DNA from: Nitrospirota bacterium
GTDB taxonomy: Bacteria > Nitrospirota > Leptospirillia > Leptospirillales > Leptospirillaceae
DNA: 6,106 nt
Assembly (NCBI GenBank): GCA_021828525.1
Contig: JAJZGM010000080.1
Location: forward strand, 1-6,106
Direction of reading: 5' to 3'
Part shown: positions 1-5,317 of the stretch, piece by piece
How the letters are laid out: each line of letters opens with the position of its first letter
Position numbering within the stretch: position 1 is the first letter of the stretch
Position numbers and translations under genes: made by a program
The notes under the pieces: generated by a model
Database searches by the model: none
Told to the model about the DNA's origin: nothing
What the model saw: only the letters and a program-made list of their open reading frames with translations

Positions 1-203
1 GTTCTAATGCCTTTTTCCAAATAAGCTCCGACAGAATTCTTGCCTTTAAGTTTCCCCGAAGGCTCGCCCGCAATCGTAACGATGACGGGGGAAGACATTT
101 CGAAGTTATCTGAATAGTGAAAAAGGATGCGATCGAGGTCATGACTGTTCCATGAGTCGATCCACTCTTTCGTGAAATGTTCAGCGAATTCCTTGTCGAT
201 CAT
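1..203 (-). CDS. NTF2/SnoaL-like family protein (N-terminal part, cut by window edge)
   Basis: The first 67 codons of a minus-strand gene are visible; its 3' end lies beyond base 1. The protein begins MIDKEFAEHFTKEWIDSWNS and continues with an HDLDRILFHYSDNFEM stretch. This is the pattern of the first helices of the NTF2/SnoaL-like fold ('W..AWNSHDLD.IL..Y.DDFEM'), followed by a beta strand (SPVIVTIAGEPSG) and 'LKGKNSVGAYLEKGI', where family members have 'G.eAI..yw'. The ATG at 203-201 is preceded by a strong Shine-Dalgarno AGGAGGT (212-218), which fixes the start. NTF2-like proteins are small cone-shaped domains used as enzymes (polyketide cyclases, isomerases) or ligand-binding scaffolds. 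The specific substrate cannot be read from this piece. It lies downstream of, and on the same strand as, the transposase remnant, with about 90 bases between them. Confidence 0.8.
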   Translation of the reverse strand, partial: MIDKEFAEHFTKEWIDSWNSHDLDRILFHYSDNFEMSSPVIVTIAGEPSGKLKGKNSVGAYLEKGIR

Positions 204-293
204 TTTTGGAAACCTCCTGCTTCGGATTGCTAAAAATTCCAGACGAAGCCTCTCCCTATCACCTTAGGAGTCATAAAAAAATAACATGAACGT
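204..293 (-). other. Gene-free spacer with the NTF2-like gene's ribosome binding site
   Basis: This AT-rich spacer lies between the transposase remnant stop and the NTF2-like start. On the minus strand it contains the Shine-Dalgarno AGGAGGT (212-218). Just upstream is a 6-bp inverted repeat, GCTTCG (219-224) and CGAAGC (244-249), with a 19-base loop, which could form a weak hairpin next to the ribosome binding site. I see no convincing promoter. One end of the former insertion sequence should lie here, but I cannot identify its terminal repeat. Confidence 0.4.
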
Positions 294-773
294 TTACGAG
301 GTGTTTGGCTCAATGGTGTAATTCCATTCGCCATGAAAGTCGTCACGAATGAGACGAATGGAGGCAAATTCATCGTCGGAAACCTTGATGCCTTTTGGGT
401 ACGGATGGTATCCAGCTGCGCCCGTACCTTCAAACCTTTGCGGGACGTCGTAGCCGCAATCAGGTTGACAATGACCTCGTGACTGACCAAGGGCTGACCC
501 CGCCAGTTGAGACTGATGCATGAAAACAGTGGATGCTCGATTTTGTTCCACTTGCTTGTCCCTGGCGGGAAATGGCTGACCCGGACGGGAATGGCGAGTT
601 CATTGGCGAGCCGCTGCAATTCCAGTTTCCATAGCCGAACCCGGGAGCCGTTACTTCCTCCCCCCATCCGCTGTGATCGTCAGCTCCTTGGCATCGGGAT
701 AAAGAGCGAAGCCCATTAAAAACCACCAGCGCCGGACAGTGGTCACAGCAAAACTTGCTGATCCAAAGTGTAC
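294..773 (-). pseudogene. ISAzo13-type transposase remnant, truncated and twice frameshifted
   Basis: Three minus-strand segments in two frames join into the C-terminal part of one DDE transposase of the ISAzo13 (Rhodopirellula-type) family. Segment 1 (about 773-655) carries FAVTTVRRWWFLMGFALYP and then ITADGG, with a catalytic-type Asp. Segment 2 (about 667-400) continues GGGSNGSRVRLWKLELQRLA, then FPPGTSKWNKIEHPLFSCIS (with the Glu of the DDE triad) and NWRGQPLVSHEVIVNLIAAT. Segment 3 (about 402-294) returns to the first frame with YPKGIKVSDDEF and DFHGEWNYTIEP, the usual C-terminus, ending at TAA (294-296). The first shift is one extra base around the run of six G (660-665 on the plus strand); the in-frame TAA at 651-653 then stops segment 1. 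The second is one missing base near 400-403. Everything N-terminal of about 770 is absent, including the HTH region and the first catalytic Asp, so the gene cannot encode an active transposase. Confidence 0.88.
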
Positions 774-844
774 ATTTCCGGAAAAGAATGTCATGCTTGT
801 CGGGATGAGGAATCGTTTTTCCTCTGATTTCTTTCCTCTCTCCT

Positions 845-887
845 GTGGGACCTCTTTCGGAAGAGATCTCTTCCTCTTTTCTCCCAC
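845..887. promoter_or_regulatory. Nested palindrome upstream of the acyltransferase gene
   Basis: Within the gene-free leader 774-914 lies a perfect 16-nt palindrome, GGAAGAGATCTCTTCC (859-874). It is bracketed symmetrically by GTGGGA (845-850) and TCCCAC (882-887), with 8- and 7-base spacers. The innermost arms can also fold differently: CTCTT (852-856) with AAGAG (861-865) around a TCGG loop. No T-tract follows on either strand, so a simple intrinsic terminator is unlikely. The position, 28 bases before the ATG, suits an operator or a structured 5' leader for the acyltransferase. The role is inferred; only the symmetry is seen. I see no convincing promoter in the remainder of 774-914. Confidence 0.4.
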
Positions 888-914
888 GACCGACAAGACA
901 AGAAGGATAGCCCT

Positions 915-1853
915 ATGGCAAGATCGCGATCCGGAACACTCACTCCCTTTTGTTTCATGAGATCCCTTGTCTTCCTCTTCGGAAGGATTGGCCATCGGCC
1001 AGCCCTCTTCTTGGGACGGTGCATAGGAGATCTTTTCCGAATCCTCCTCCGGGGGAAGTCATCCCGGACACTCACGAATCTCGAACTGGCCTTCCCCGAA
1101 CTTTCGGGAACCCCCGTCATCCACTCTCTCAAAAGGGCGGTGTTCCGCCACTACGGAATGCTCGGTGCGGAATTTCTCCGCTTTCCCGTTCTTTCGGACC
1201 GCTGGCTCAGGGAGCATGTTGCGCTTGAGAATGTGGACTGTATCCTGGACCTTCTGGCAAAAAGGAAAGGCATTCTGGCCTTTATTGCCCACTTCGGAAA
1301 CTGGGAACTGATCAGCAAGCGGCTCGCCCTTGAGATAGACACTCCGATCCATGTGGTCACCCGAAAGATCCGCGACCGCAAGGTCGACCAGTTTATCCGG
1401 GAGCACAGGGCTCGACATGGGGGAGCCCGCTCCCTGTCAGCCGAGGACGACGGAATCCGGGGCATCCTGAAAGCCTTGAACCGAAACGAGATCGTCGTTC
1501 TGGCCATGGACCAGAGTACGGCCCCTCCCGAAGGACTCCTTTCCCCCTTTTTCGGCCGGACTGCGGGAACCCATCCGGGGGCAGCCCGGATTGCCCTCAG
1601 CCGGGGTGTGCCCATCCTGCCCGCCTTCTCTGCGCGCATCTCTCCCGATTGTCACCAGGTCCGGTTTGGACCACCCCTCTGCTTTGAGGACTGTCCCACC
1701 GACCACAGGTCTGTCCCGGAAAGGATTCGGTGGATGACGGATCGATGCACCTCCCTGATCGAGGAGCGAGTCCGGGAACATCCCGAGCAGTGGATCTGGA
1801 TGCACAACCGGTGGAAGCACGCTCCCCCCGCGTTCCGACCGGGAGGGAAATAA
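915..1853 (+). CDS. LpxL/HtrB-type lysophospholipid (lipid A) acyltransferase
   Basis: This 312-residue protein is close to the usual ~300-aa length of the LpxL/LpxM family. The family transfers a secondary acyl chain from acyl-ACP to lipid A precursor at the cytoplasmic face of the inner membrane. A hydrophobic N-terminal region (about 16-45, including FMRSLVFLFGRIG) can anchor it. The family's 'N...aFPe' segment appears as TNLELAFPEL (54-63). The catalytic H-X4-E box is HFGNWE (His126, Glu131). It is followed by MDQS (198-201), the SPFFGR block (210-215) and the family C-terminal signature PEQWIWMHNRWK (290-301). The start at 915 is supported by AGAAGGA (901-907) with 7-base spacing; the next in-frame Met (residue 15) has no such site. 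The gene stands alone, with the transposase remnant upstream and a terminator palindrome 30 bases downstream. The family is clear. The exact acceptor (lauroyl- versus myristoyl-type, or another lysolipid) cannot be assigned. Confidence 0.9.
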   Translation: MARSRSGTLTPFCFMRSLVFLFGRIGHRPALFLGRCIGDLFRILLRGKSSRTLTNLELAFPELSGTPVIHSLKRAVFRHYGMLGAEFLRFPVLSDRWLREHVALENVDCILDLLAKRKGILAFIAHFGNWELISKRLALEIDTPIHVVTRKIRDRKVDQFIREHRARHGGARSLSAEDDGIRGILKALNRNEIVVLAMDQSTAPPEGLLSPFFGRTAGTHPGAARIALSRGVPILPAFSARISPDCHQVRFGPPLCFEDCPTDHRSVPERIRWMTDRCTSLIEERVREHPEQWIWMHNRWKHAPPAFRPGGK

Positions 1854-1883
1854 GGAAGGGAGCCGAACAGATCGAACAGGAAA

Positions 1884-1911
1884 GCCCGTCTCCAGGGCCC
1901 TGGAGACGGGC
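1884..1911. terminator. Bidirectional terminator between convergent genes
   Basis: A perfect 28-nt palindrome has 14-base arms, GCCCGTCTCCAGGG and its exact complement. It would fold into a very stable GC-rich hairpin. It lies 30 bases after the acyltransferase stop and 20 bases beyond the stop of the convergent CDGSH gene. On the minus strand it is followed by TTTCCTGTT, a weak T-rich tail. On the plus strand there is no T-tract. Placement between two convergent genes supports a shared terminator. Confidence 0.75.
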
Positions 1912-1931
1912 CGGAAGATCTCTTGTCCGGA

Positions 1932-2117
1932 TCAGGTGGTGAAGTGGACCCGTGTATGGGATCCGTCGCAGAAGGGCTTTTTCGCGGAATGGCCACACCG
2001 GCAGAGGTGATGGACCCTCTGTCCGTCCTTGACCACATTGCCGTGGTCATCGGTGATCGCAATCTCCCCGGTGACCTCCAGGGGGCCGTTCTTCATGCAC
2101 TTGATGGAAACGTCCAT
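1932..2117 (-). CDS. CDGSH-type [2Fe-2S] iron-sulfur domain protein
   Basis: This complete small protein of 61 residues carries the CDGSH (zf-CDGSH, mitoNEET-like) signature C-X-C-X8-C-D-G-S-H. The cluster ligands are Cys39, Cys41, Cys50 and His54, in CRCGHSAKKPFCDGSH. The N-terminal half (VSIKCMKNGPLEVTGEI, then ITDDHGNVV) matches the short beta-rich lead-in of bacterial single-motif members ('i...nGPl.v.G...l.D.dG'). The 3Cys-1His cluster is redox-active and pH-sensitive in characterised relatives; the cellular role of bacterial stand-alone members is poorly defined. There is no signal peptide or membrane segment, so it should be cytosolic. The start at 2117-2115 is preceded by a near-perfect Shine-Dalgarno AAGGAGG (2122-2128). 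It is transcribed divergently from the XRE-cupin/ATPase operon and convergently with the acyltransferase. Confidence 0.93.
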   Translation of the reverse strand: MDVSIKCMKNGPLEVTGEIAITDDHGNVVKDGQRVHHLCRCGHSAKKPFCDGSHTRVHFTT

Positions 2118-2260
2118 AAATCCTCCTTGCCTTCATGATGTGAGGGGAGACATAGCCCGGCTTAGGCTCTGGGCAGACAGGACACTGTGACCAGGATCAT
2201 ACCATCCCGTGATCTGCCTCGGAATCCTGGTCTAATCCCTATTTTCGGCCTGATCACAGG
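2118..2260 (-). promoter_or_regulatory. Long 5' leader of the CDGSH gene with a stem-loop
   Basis: If the promoter at 2267-2295 is used, transcription starts near 2260 and the CDGSH mRNA carries about 143 untranslated bases. The leader contains a perfect 9-bp inverted repeat, GACCAGGAT (2189-2197) and ATCCTGGTC (2224-2232), around a 26-base loop. A further TGTGA/TCACA pair (2186-2190 and 2254-2258) lies outside it. I see no open reading frame of note in the leader and recognise no known riboswitch class. Whether it is regulatory, or simply an untranslated leader, is open. Confidence 0.4.
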
Positions 2261-2266
2261 AAAATG

Positions 2267-2295
2267 ATTTTAATTTTAATAGAAACTTTTGTCAA
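2267..2295 (-). promoter_or_regulatory. Strong sigma70-type promoter for the CDGSH gene
   Basis: On the minus strand, a perfect -35 box TTGACA (2295-2290) is followed by a 17-base AT-rich spacer and a -10 box TAAAAT (2272-2267), five of six matches to consensus. This is the best promoter match in the window and sits in its most AT-rich stretch. It points toward the CDGSH gene, with predicted initiation near 2260. Confidence 0.75.
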
Positions 2296-2328
2296 TGAAT
2301 CTTCCCGGCTTGAGGCGACACTCCCTTC

Positions 2329-2340
2329 AATTCATGAATT
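2329..2340. promoter_or_regulatory. Candidate operator palindrome for the XRE-cupin regulator
   Basis: The perfect 12-nt palindrome AATTCATGAATT ends five bases before the -35 box of the plus-strand promoter. It lies between the two divergent promoters. A looser outer symmetry, TTCAA (2326-2330) and TTGAA (2345-2349), overlaps the -35 box. XRE-family dimers bind such short palindromes and commonly regulate their own gene, so autoregulation is a reasonable inference. The binding itself is not shown by sequence. Confidence 0.4.
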
Positions 2341-2344
2341 TTTC

Positions 2345-2373
2345 TTGAACCGGACCTCCCTTTTCCTTAAACT
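2345..2373 (+). promoter_or_regulatory. Promoter of the regulator-ATPase operon, possibly giving a leaderless mRNA
   Basis: TTGAAC (2345-2350, four of six matches to the -35 consensus) is followed by 17 bases and TAAACT (2368-2373, four of six to the -10). Initiation would be expected about seven bases beyond the -10, at or next to the A of the ATG at 2380. No Shine-Dalgarno precedes that ATG (the upstream bases are TTAAACTACCCCC), which agrees with leaderless translation. Confidence 0.45.
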
Positions 2374-2379
2374 ACCCCC

Positions 2380-2925
2380 ATGAAGCAGGTCAGCGAACGC
2401 CTCCGCCAATTGAGACAGGAACGGGAACTCTCACTCCGCATGCTGGCAAAAAATGCGGGGATCTCCGCCAGTGCCCTCTCCCAGATTGAAGCGGGACTCG
2501 TCTCCCCTTCGATCGCCACACTCGAAAAGATTTGTGCCGCCCTCTCCCTTCCCATCACGTCCCTTTTCGACGAACCGGAAAACGGCGGGGATCCCCTTCT
2601 CATGCCCGCCAGAAACAGGCGACGGGTTTACAGCACCACCTCCCATGCCACCGTCGAACCCCTGGCGCGCGGCCTCTCCGGAAAAAAGATGCAGCCGATC
2701 CTCATCACGCTCGACCCCGGAGGAGAGGTGGGGGAGCAACCCTATGTCGGCGTCAAGGGGGAGGAGTTCGGCATCGTTGTCTCCGGGACGGTCATCTTTG
2801 AACAGGCAGGGAAAAAGTATGATCTCGGCGCCATGGATGCCGTCTATTTCGACCCGCACCAGCCCCACAACTGGAAAAATGCGAACGAAACCCCCGCCAT
2901 GATCCTTATCGTCGTCTCCCTCTAG
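2380..2925 (+). CDS. XRE-family transcriptional regulator with C-terminal cupin domain
   Basis: This 181-residue protein has the standard length for the HTH_XRE plus cupin_2 class (PuuR/SutR-like). Residues 5-62 form the helix-turn-helix: SERLRQLRQERELSLRMLAK, then the recognition helix region SASALSQIEAGLVSPSIATL (29-48), a textbook XRE match. Residues about 105-180 form a small cupin barrel: LDPGGEVGEQPY, GEEFGIVVSGTV, LGAMDAVYFDPHQPHNW and MILIVVSL. Such proteins act in the cytoplasm as dimers whose DNA binding is set by a ligand in the cupin. The first cupin motif lacks the usual His (YVGVKGEEFG, where many relatives have a His before GEEFG); the second retains His163. The ligand is therefore probably a small molecule rather than a classically bound metal, which is an inference. 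The ATG at 2380 lacks a Shine-Dalgarno. The gene is directly upstream of, and coupled to, the proton-ATPase gene, its likely target. Confidence 0.93.
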   Translation: MKQVSERLRQLRQERELSLRMLAKNAGISASALSQIEAGLVSPSIATLEKICAALSLPITSLFDEPENGGDPLLMPARNRRRVYSTTSHATVEPLARGLSGKKMQPILITLDPGGEVGEQPYVGVKGEEFGIVVSGTVIFEQAGKKYDLGAMDAVYFDPHQPHNWKNANETPAMILIVVSL

Positions 2926-2930
2926 GAGGG
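2924..2930 (+). promoter_or_regulatory. Ribosome binding site overlapping the regulator stop codon
   Basis: The Shine-Dalgarno AGGAGGG begins inside the TAG stop (2923-2925) of the XRE-cupin gene and lies five bases before the ATPase ATG at 2936. This sets the ATPase start. It also implies translational coupling: ribosomes terminating on the regulator cover the initiation site of the pump. The two stop/start signals are only 10 bases apart. Confidence 0.85.
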
Positions 2931-2935
2931 AGACG

Positions 2936-5317
2936 ATGGACCTCCCTTCTCCCCCAGACGCCTTCCCTGGGGCGATCCCCGAAGGCCTTTCCGAAGGGGA
3001 GGCCCGGAAAAGGCTGGAGTCGACAGGTCCCAATTCGGTCCCTCTTCCCGAACCGCCCCCCGGTCGCCTCCTGCTCGCAAAATTCTGGGGACCCGTGCCC
3101 TGGATGCTGGAAACCGCCTTCCTTCTCGAACTCGCGACCGGCAAAGATCTCGAAGCTCTGATCGTGATCCTCCTTCTCCTGATGAATGGCCTTCTGGCCT
3201 TTCTGAAGGAGGAAAAGGGGAAAGCTGCCCTCCGCCTTCTCCGGGACAAGATGGAGGTAACAGCCCGCGTCAGGCGGGACGGTCTCTGGAAGACAGTTCC
3301 CGCACGGGAAATCGTTCCGGGAGACCTCGTCCATGTCCGCCAGGGGGACTTCGTCCCGGCCGACCTCCTCCTGGACTCCGGAACACCGCTCCTCGACCAG
3401 TCCTCCCTGACCGGAGAATCCCTTCCTGTCCCGAAGGGTCCGGGGGATCCGCTCTTCGCCGGGACCTTCGTCCGCCGGGGGGAGGGAACGGGACGGGTTA
3501 CCCGGACAGGAAAGGACTGCGCCTTTGGCCGGACGGTCCAGCTTGTCCACGATGCCGAAACACGAAGCCACGCCGAAGCGACGGTGCTTCAGATCGTCCG
3601 CTCCCTCCTTCTGACGGACCTTCTCCTCGCACTCGTCATCGTCCCTCTCTCCCTCAGGAACGGGCTCTCTTTGTCCGCGATCACGGCCTTTGTTCTCATT
3701 CTCCTGATTTCGGCCATTCCGATCGCCCTGCCGCCCATGTTTACCCTGGCCAACGCGCTCTCCGCCGTGACCCTCGGAAAACGAGAGGTCCTGGTGACCC
3801 GTCTCTCCGCGATTTCGGATGCGGCGGCCATGGAAGAACTGATTTGCGACAAGACCGGAACCCTGACCGAAAACCGTCTGGCGGTCTTCGATGTCAGCCC
3901 GGCACCCGGCCATTCCGGGACGGAACTTCTCCAGGCGGCGATGAACGCCTCCGACGCCGCGACCCTGGACCCGCTCGATCTTGCCATTCTTGTCGAGGGA
4001 AAGCGCCGGGGGCTTGTCCCCGGGTCAGAGCGTTCCCGGATTTCCTTCACCCCCTTCGATCCCTCCACGAAGCGCACGGAGGCTCTCCTCGAGGAGTCAG
4101 GGACCCGGATCCGTGTCGTCAAGGGATCTCCTCCCCTCCTTTCAGCCCTGGGCCTTCTCACCGATCTCCTCCCGCCGGCTCTCCCCGGAGGACAGCGGCC
4201 GGTGGCCGTTCTGTCCGGTCCGGAAAATGGCCCGCTAAAGCTTTTGGGGGTCCTTTCCTTTTCTGATCCCTTAAGACACGACAGCCGGCAGACACTTGAC
4301 CGTCTCCGGGATCTGGGGGTGCGTATCCGTCTGGCGACGGGGGACACGCCGGAGGCCGCCATTCCGGTCGCGCGCGCCCTGGGGCTCTCCGGGGATCCCT
4401 GCTCGGGGAAACCGGACCCCTTTCGGGAGGAGTGCGACCTTTTCGCGGGGATTCTCCCTGAAGACAAGTTCATTCTCGTCAGGAGGCTTCAGGAAAAAGG
4501 ACGGATCGTGGGAATGACCGGGGACGGAGTCAATGATGCGCCGGCTCTCAGGCAGGCGGAGGTCGGAATCGCCGTGGCCCGCTCCACCGATATCGCCCGG
4601 GCCTCGGCGGGGCTTGTGCTGCTGTCGCCAGGCCTTTCCGGCCTGGTCGAGGTCGTCCTTGAAGGCCGGCGGGTCACCCGGCGCCTCCAGAGCTACATTC
4701 TCAACAAGATTGTGAAAACCATCGAAATCGCGTTTTTCCTCACAGGAGGGCTCCTCCTTCTCCACACGGCCGTCATCGGATCCCGCCAGGTCCTGCTCCT
4801 CATCTTCACCAACGACTTTGTGACCATGGCCCTGGCCAGCGACCGGGTGAGGATTTCCGAAAGACCGGACATCCTCAATATCCGCCAGACGATGATCCGG
4901 GGATTCCTCCTTGCCGCCCTCTGGCTCCTCCTGACCTTTTCCCTGTTCCGTGCAGGTCAGACCATCCTCCATCTTTCCCCGGAGAAGTGCCAGACGCTTT
5001 CCTTCCTGACCCTGGTCCTGACGGGAATCGGAAATGTCCTTGTCATCCGGCATCCCGGACCCCTGGTCAAATCTCCTCCCTCCCGGACCCTTCTCCTGAT
5101 TCTGGGAGCCGACATTCTCGTTGCGGGGATCCTGGCAGGAACCCCCTTTCTTTTCTCTCCCCTTCCGTTACCGGTCATTTGTGGTGTTTTTGGAATCGTA
5201 GGTGGGGCCACCCTGGCCATTGAAGTTCTGAAGTCACTTCAGACCGGCCCCGATCGGGCGGGAGATGAGGGAGGGAGGCTGGTTTCCGGGAGCGCCGCTC
5301 CTCCAGGAGAGAAATGA
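2936..5317 (+). CDS. Plasma-membrane proton-efflux P-type ATPase (type IIIA)
   Basis: This 793-residue P-type ATPase should pump H+ out across the cytoplasmic membrane at the cost of ATP. Actuator domain: PGDLVHVRQGDFVPADL (128-144) and TGES (159-162). Phosphorylation site: Asp305 in DKTGTLT (305-311). Nucleotide-binding elements: FDPSTKRTEA (374-383) and KGSP (396-399). Hinge: ATGD (467-470) and TGDGVNDAP (528-536). About ten membrane helices are visible: near 52-69, 73-91, 222-240, 247-270 (with PIALPP at 262-267), 591-612, 617-635, 655-673, 684-703, 717-737 and 742-764. There is no N-terminal metal-binding domain and no CPC motif, which argues against a heavy-metal pump. Asn84 (M2) and Asp627 (M6, TNDFVT) align with the plant pump's proton-site Asn106 and Asp684. 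The M5 Arg655 equivalent is Glu597. The plant-type C-terminal autoinhibitory domain is absent; only about 29 residues follow M10. The family is certain, and the proton as substrate is likely. Confidence 0.93.
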   Translation: MDLPSPPDAFPGAIPEGLSEGEARKRLESTGPNSVPLPEPPPGRLLLAKFWGPVPWMLETAFLLELATGKDLEALIVILLLLMNGLLAFLKEEKGKAALRLLRDKMEVTARVRRDGLWKTVPAREIVPGDLVHVRQGDFVPADLLLDSGTPLLDQSSLTGESLPVPKGPGDPLFAGTFVRRGEGTGRVTRTGKDCAFGRTVQLVHDAETRSHAEATVLQIVRSLLLTDLLLALVIVPLSLRNGLSLSAITAFVLILLISAIPIALPPMFTLANALSAVTLGKREVLVTRLSAISDAAAMEELICDKTGTLTENRLAVFDVSPAPGHSGTELLQAAMNASDAATLDPLDLAILVEGKRRGLVPGSERSRISFTPFDPSTKRTEALLEESGTRIRVVKGSPPLLSALGLLTDLLPPALPGGQRPVAVLSGPENGPLKLLGVLSFSDPLRHDSRQTLDRLRDLGVRIRLATGDTPEAAIPVARALGLSGDPCSGKPDPFREECDLFAGILPEDKFILVRRLQEKGRIVGMTGDGVNDAPALRQAEVGIAVARSTDIARASAGLVLLSPGLSGLVEVVLEGRRVTRRLQSYILNKIVKTIEIAFFLTGGLLLLHTAVIGSRQVLLLIFTNDFVTMALASDRVRISERPDILNIRQTMIRGFLLAALWLLLTFSLFRAGQTILHLSPEKCQTLSFLTLVLTGIGNVLVIRHPGPLVKSPPSRTLLLILGADILVAGILAGTPFLFSPLPLPVICGVFGIVGGATLAIEVLKSLQTGPDRAGDEGGRLVSGSAAPPGEK
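5227..5258. other. Tandem hairpins in the convergent 3' overlap
   Basis: TCTGAAG (5227-5233) and CTTCAGA (5237-5243) form a perfect 7-bp stem with a TCA loop; that TCA is the stop codon of the minus-strand EAL gene. A second short palindrome, CCCGATCGGG, follows at 5249-5258. Both lie inside the last codons of the ATPase gene. Neither is followed by a T-tract on either strand, so termination here is possible but not well supported. Confidence 0.3.

Noticed and set aside
219..249. GCTTCG/CGAAGC inverted repeat as a thermosensor or riboswitch for the NTF2-like gene.
   Set aside because: The stem is only six base pairs with a 19-base loop and does not sequester the Shine-Dalgarno, so chance is a sufficient explanation.
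655..667. Programmed ribosomal frameshifting at the G-run of the transposase.
   Set aside because: The ISAzo13 family is not, to my knowledge, expressed by frameshifting. The element also lacks its N-terminus and has a second, unrelated shift near 400, so decay or sequence error fits better.
774..995. N-terminal extension of the transposase frame across the acyltransferase start.
   Set aside because: Residues upstream of about base 773 look nothing like an ISAzo13 transposase and run antisense to the acyltransferase leader and N-terminus. Transposase homology starts only near FAVTTVRRWW.
2431..3249. A 272-codon minus-strand open frame opposite the regulator and the start of the ATPase gene.
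   Set aside because: It is low-complexity, rich in Arg/Gly/Ser, and lies antisense to two clearly conserved plus-strand proteins. It shows no domain and is a by-product of GC-rich codon use.
2906..3913. A 335-codon minus-strand open frame opposite the ATPase N-terminal half.
   Set aside because: It is a shadow of the ATPase gene: repetitive Gly/Arg/Glu composition, no recognisable motif, and no ribosome binding site of note.
2936..5317. A heavy-metal (type IB) or K+ (KdpB) identity for the P-type ATPase.
   Set aside because: There is no CPC/CPH motif in M4 and no N-terminal metal-binding domain. The ten-helix topology and the M2/M6 residues fit type IIIA, and no kdpA/kdpC neighbours are present.
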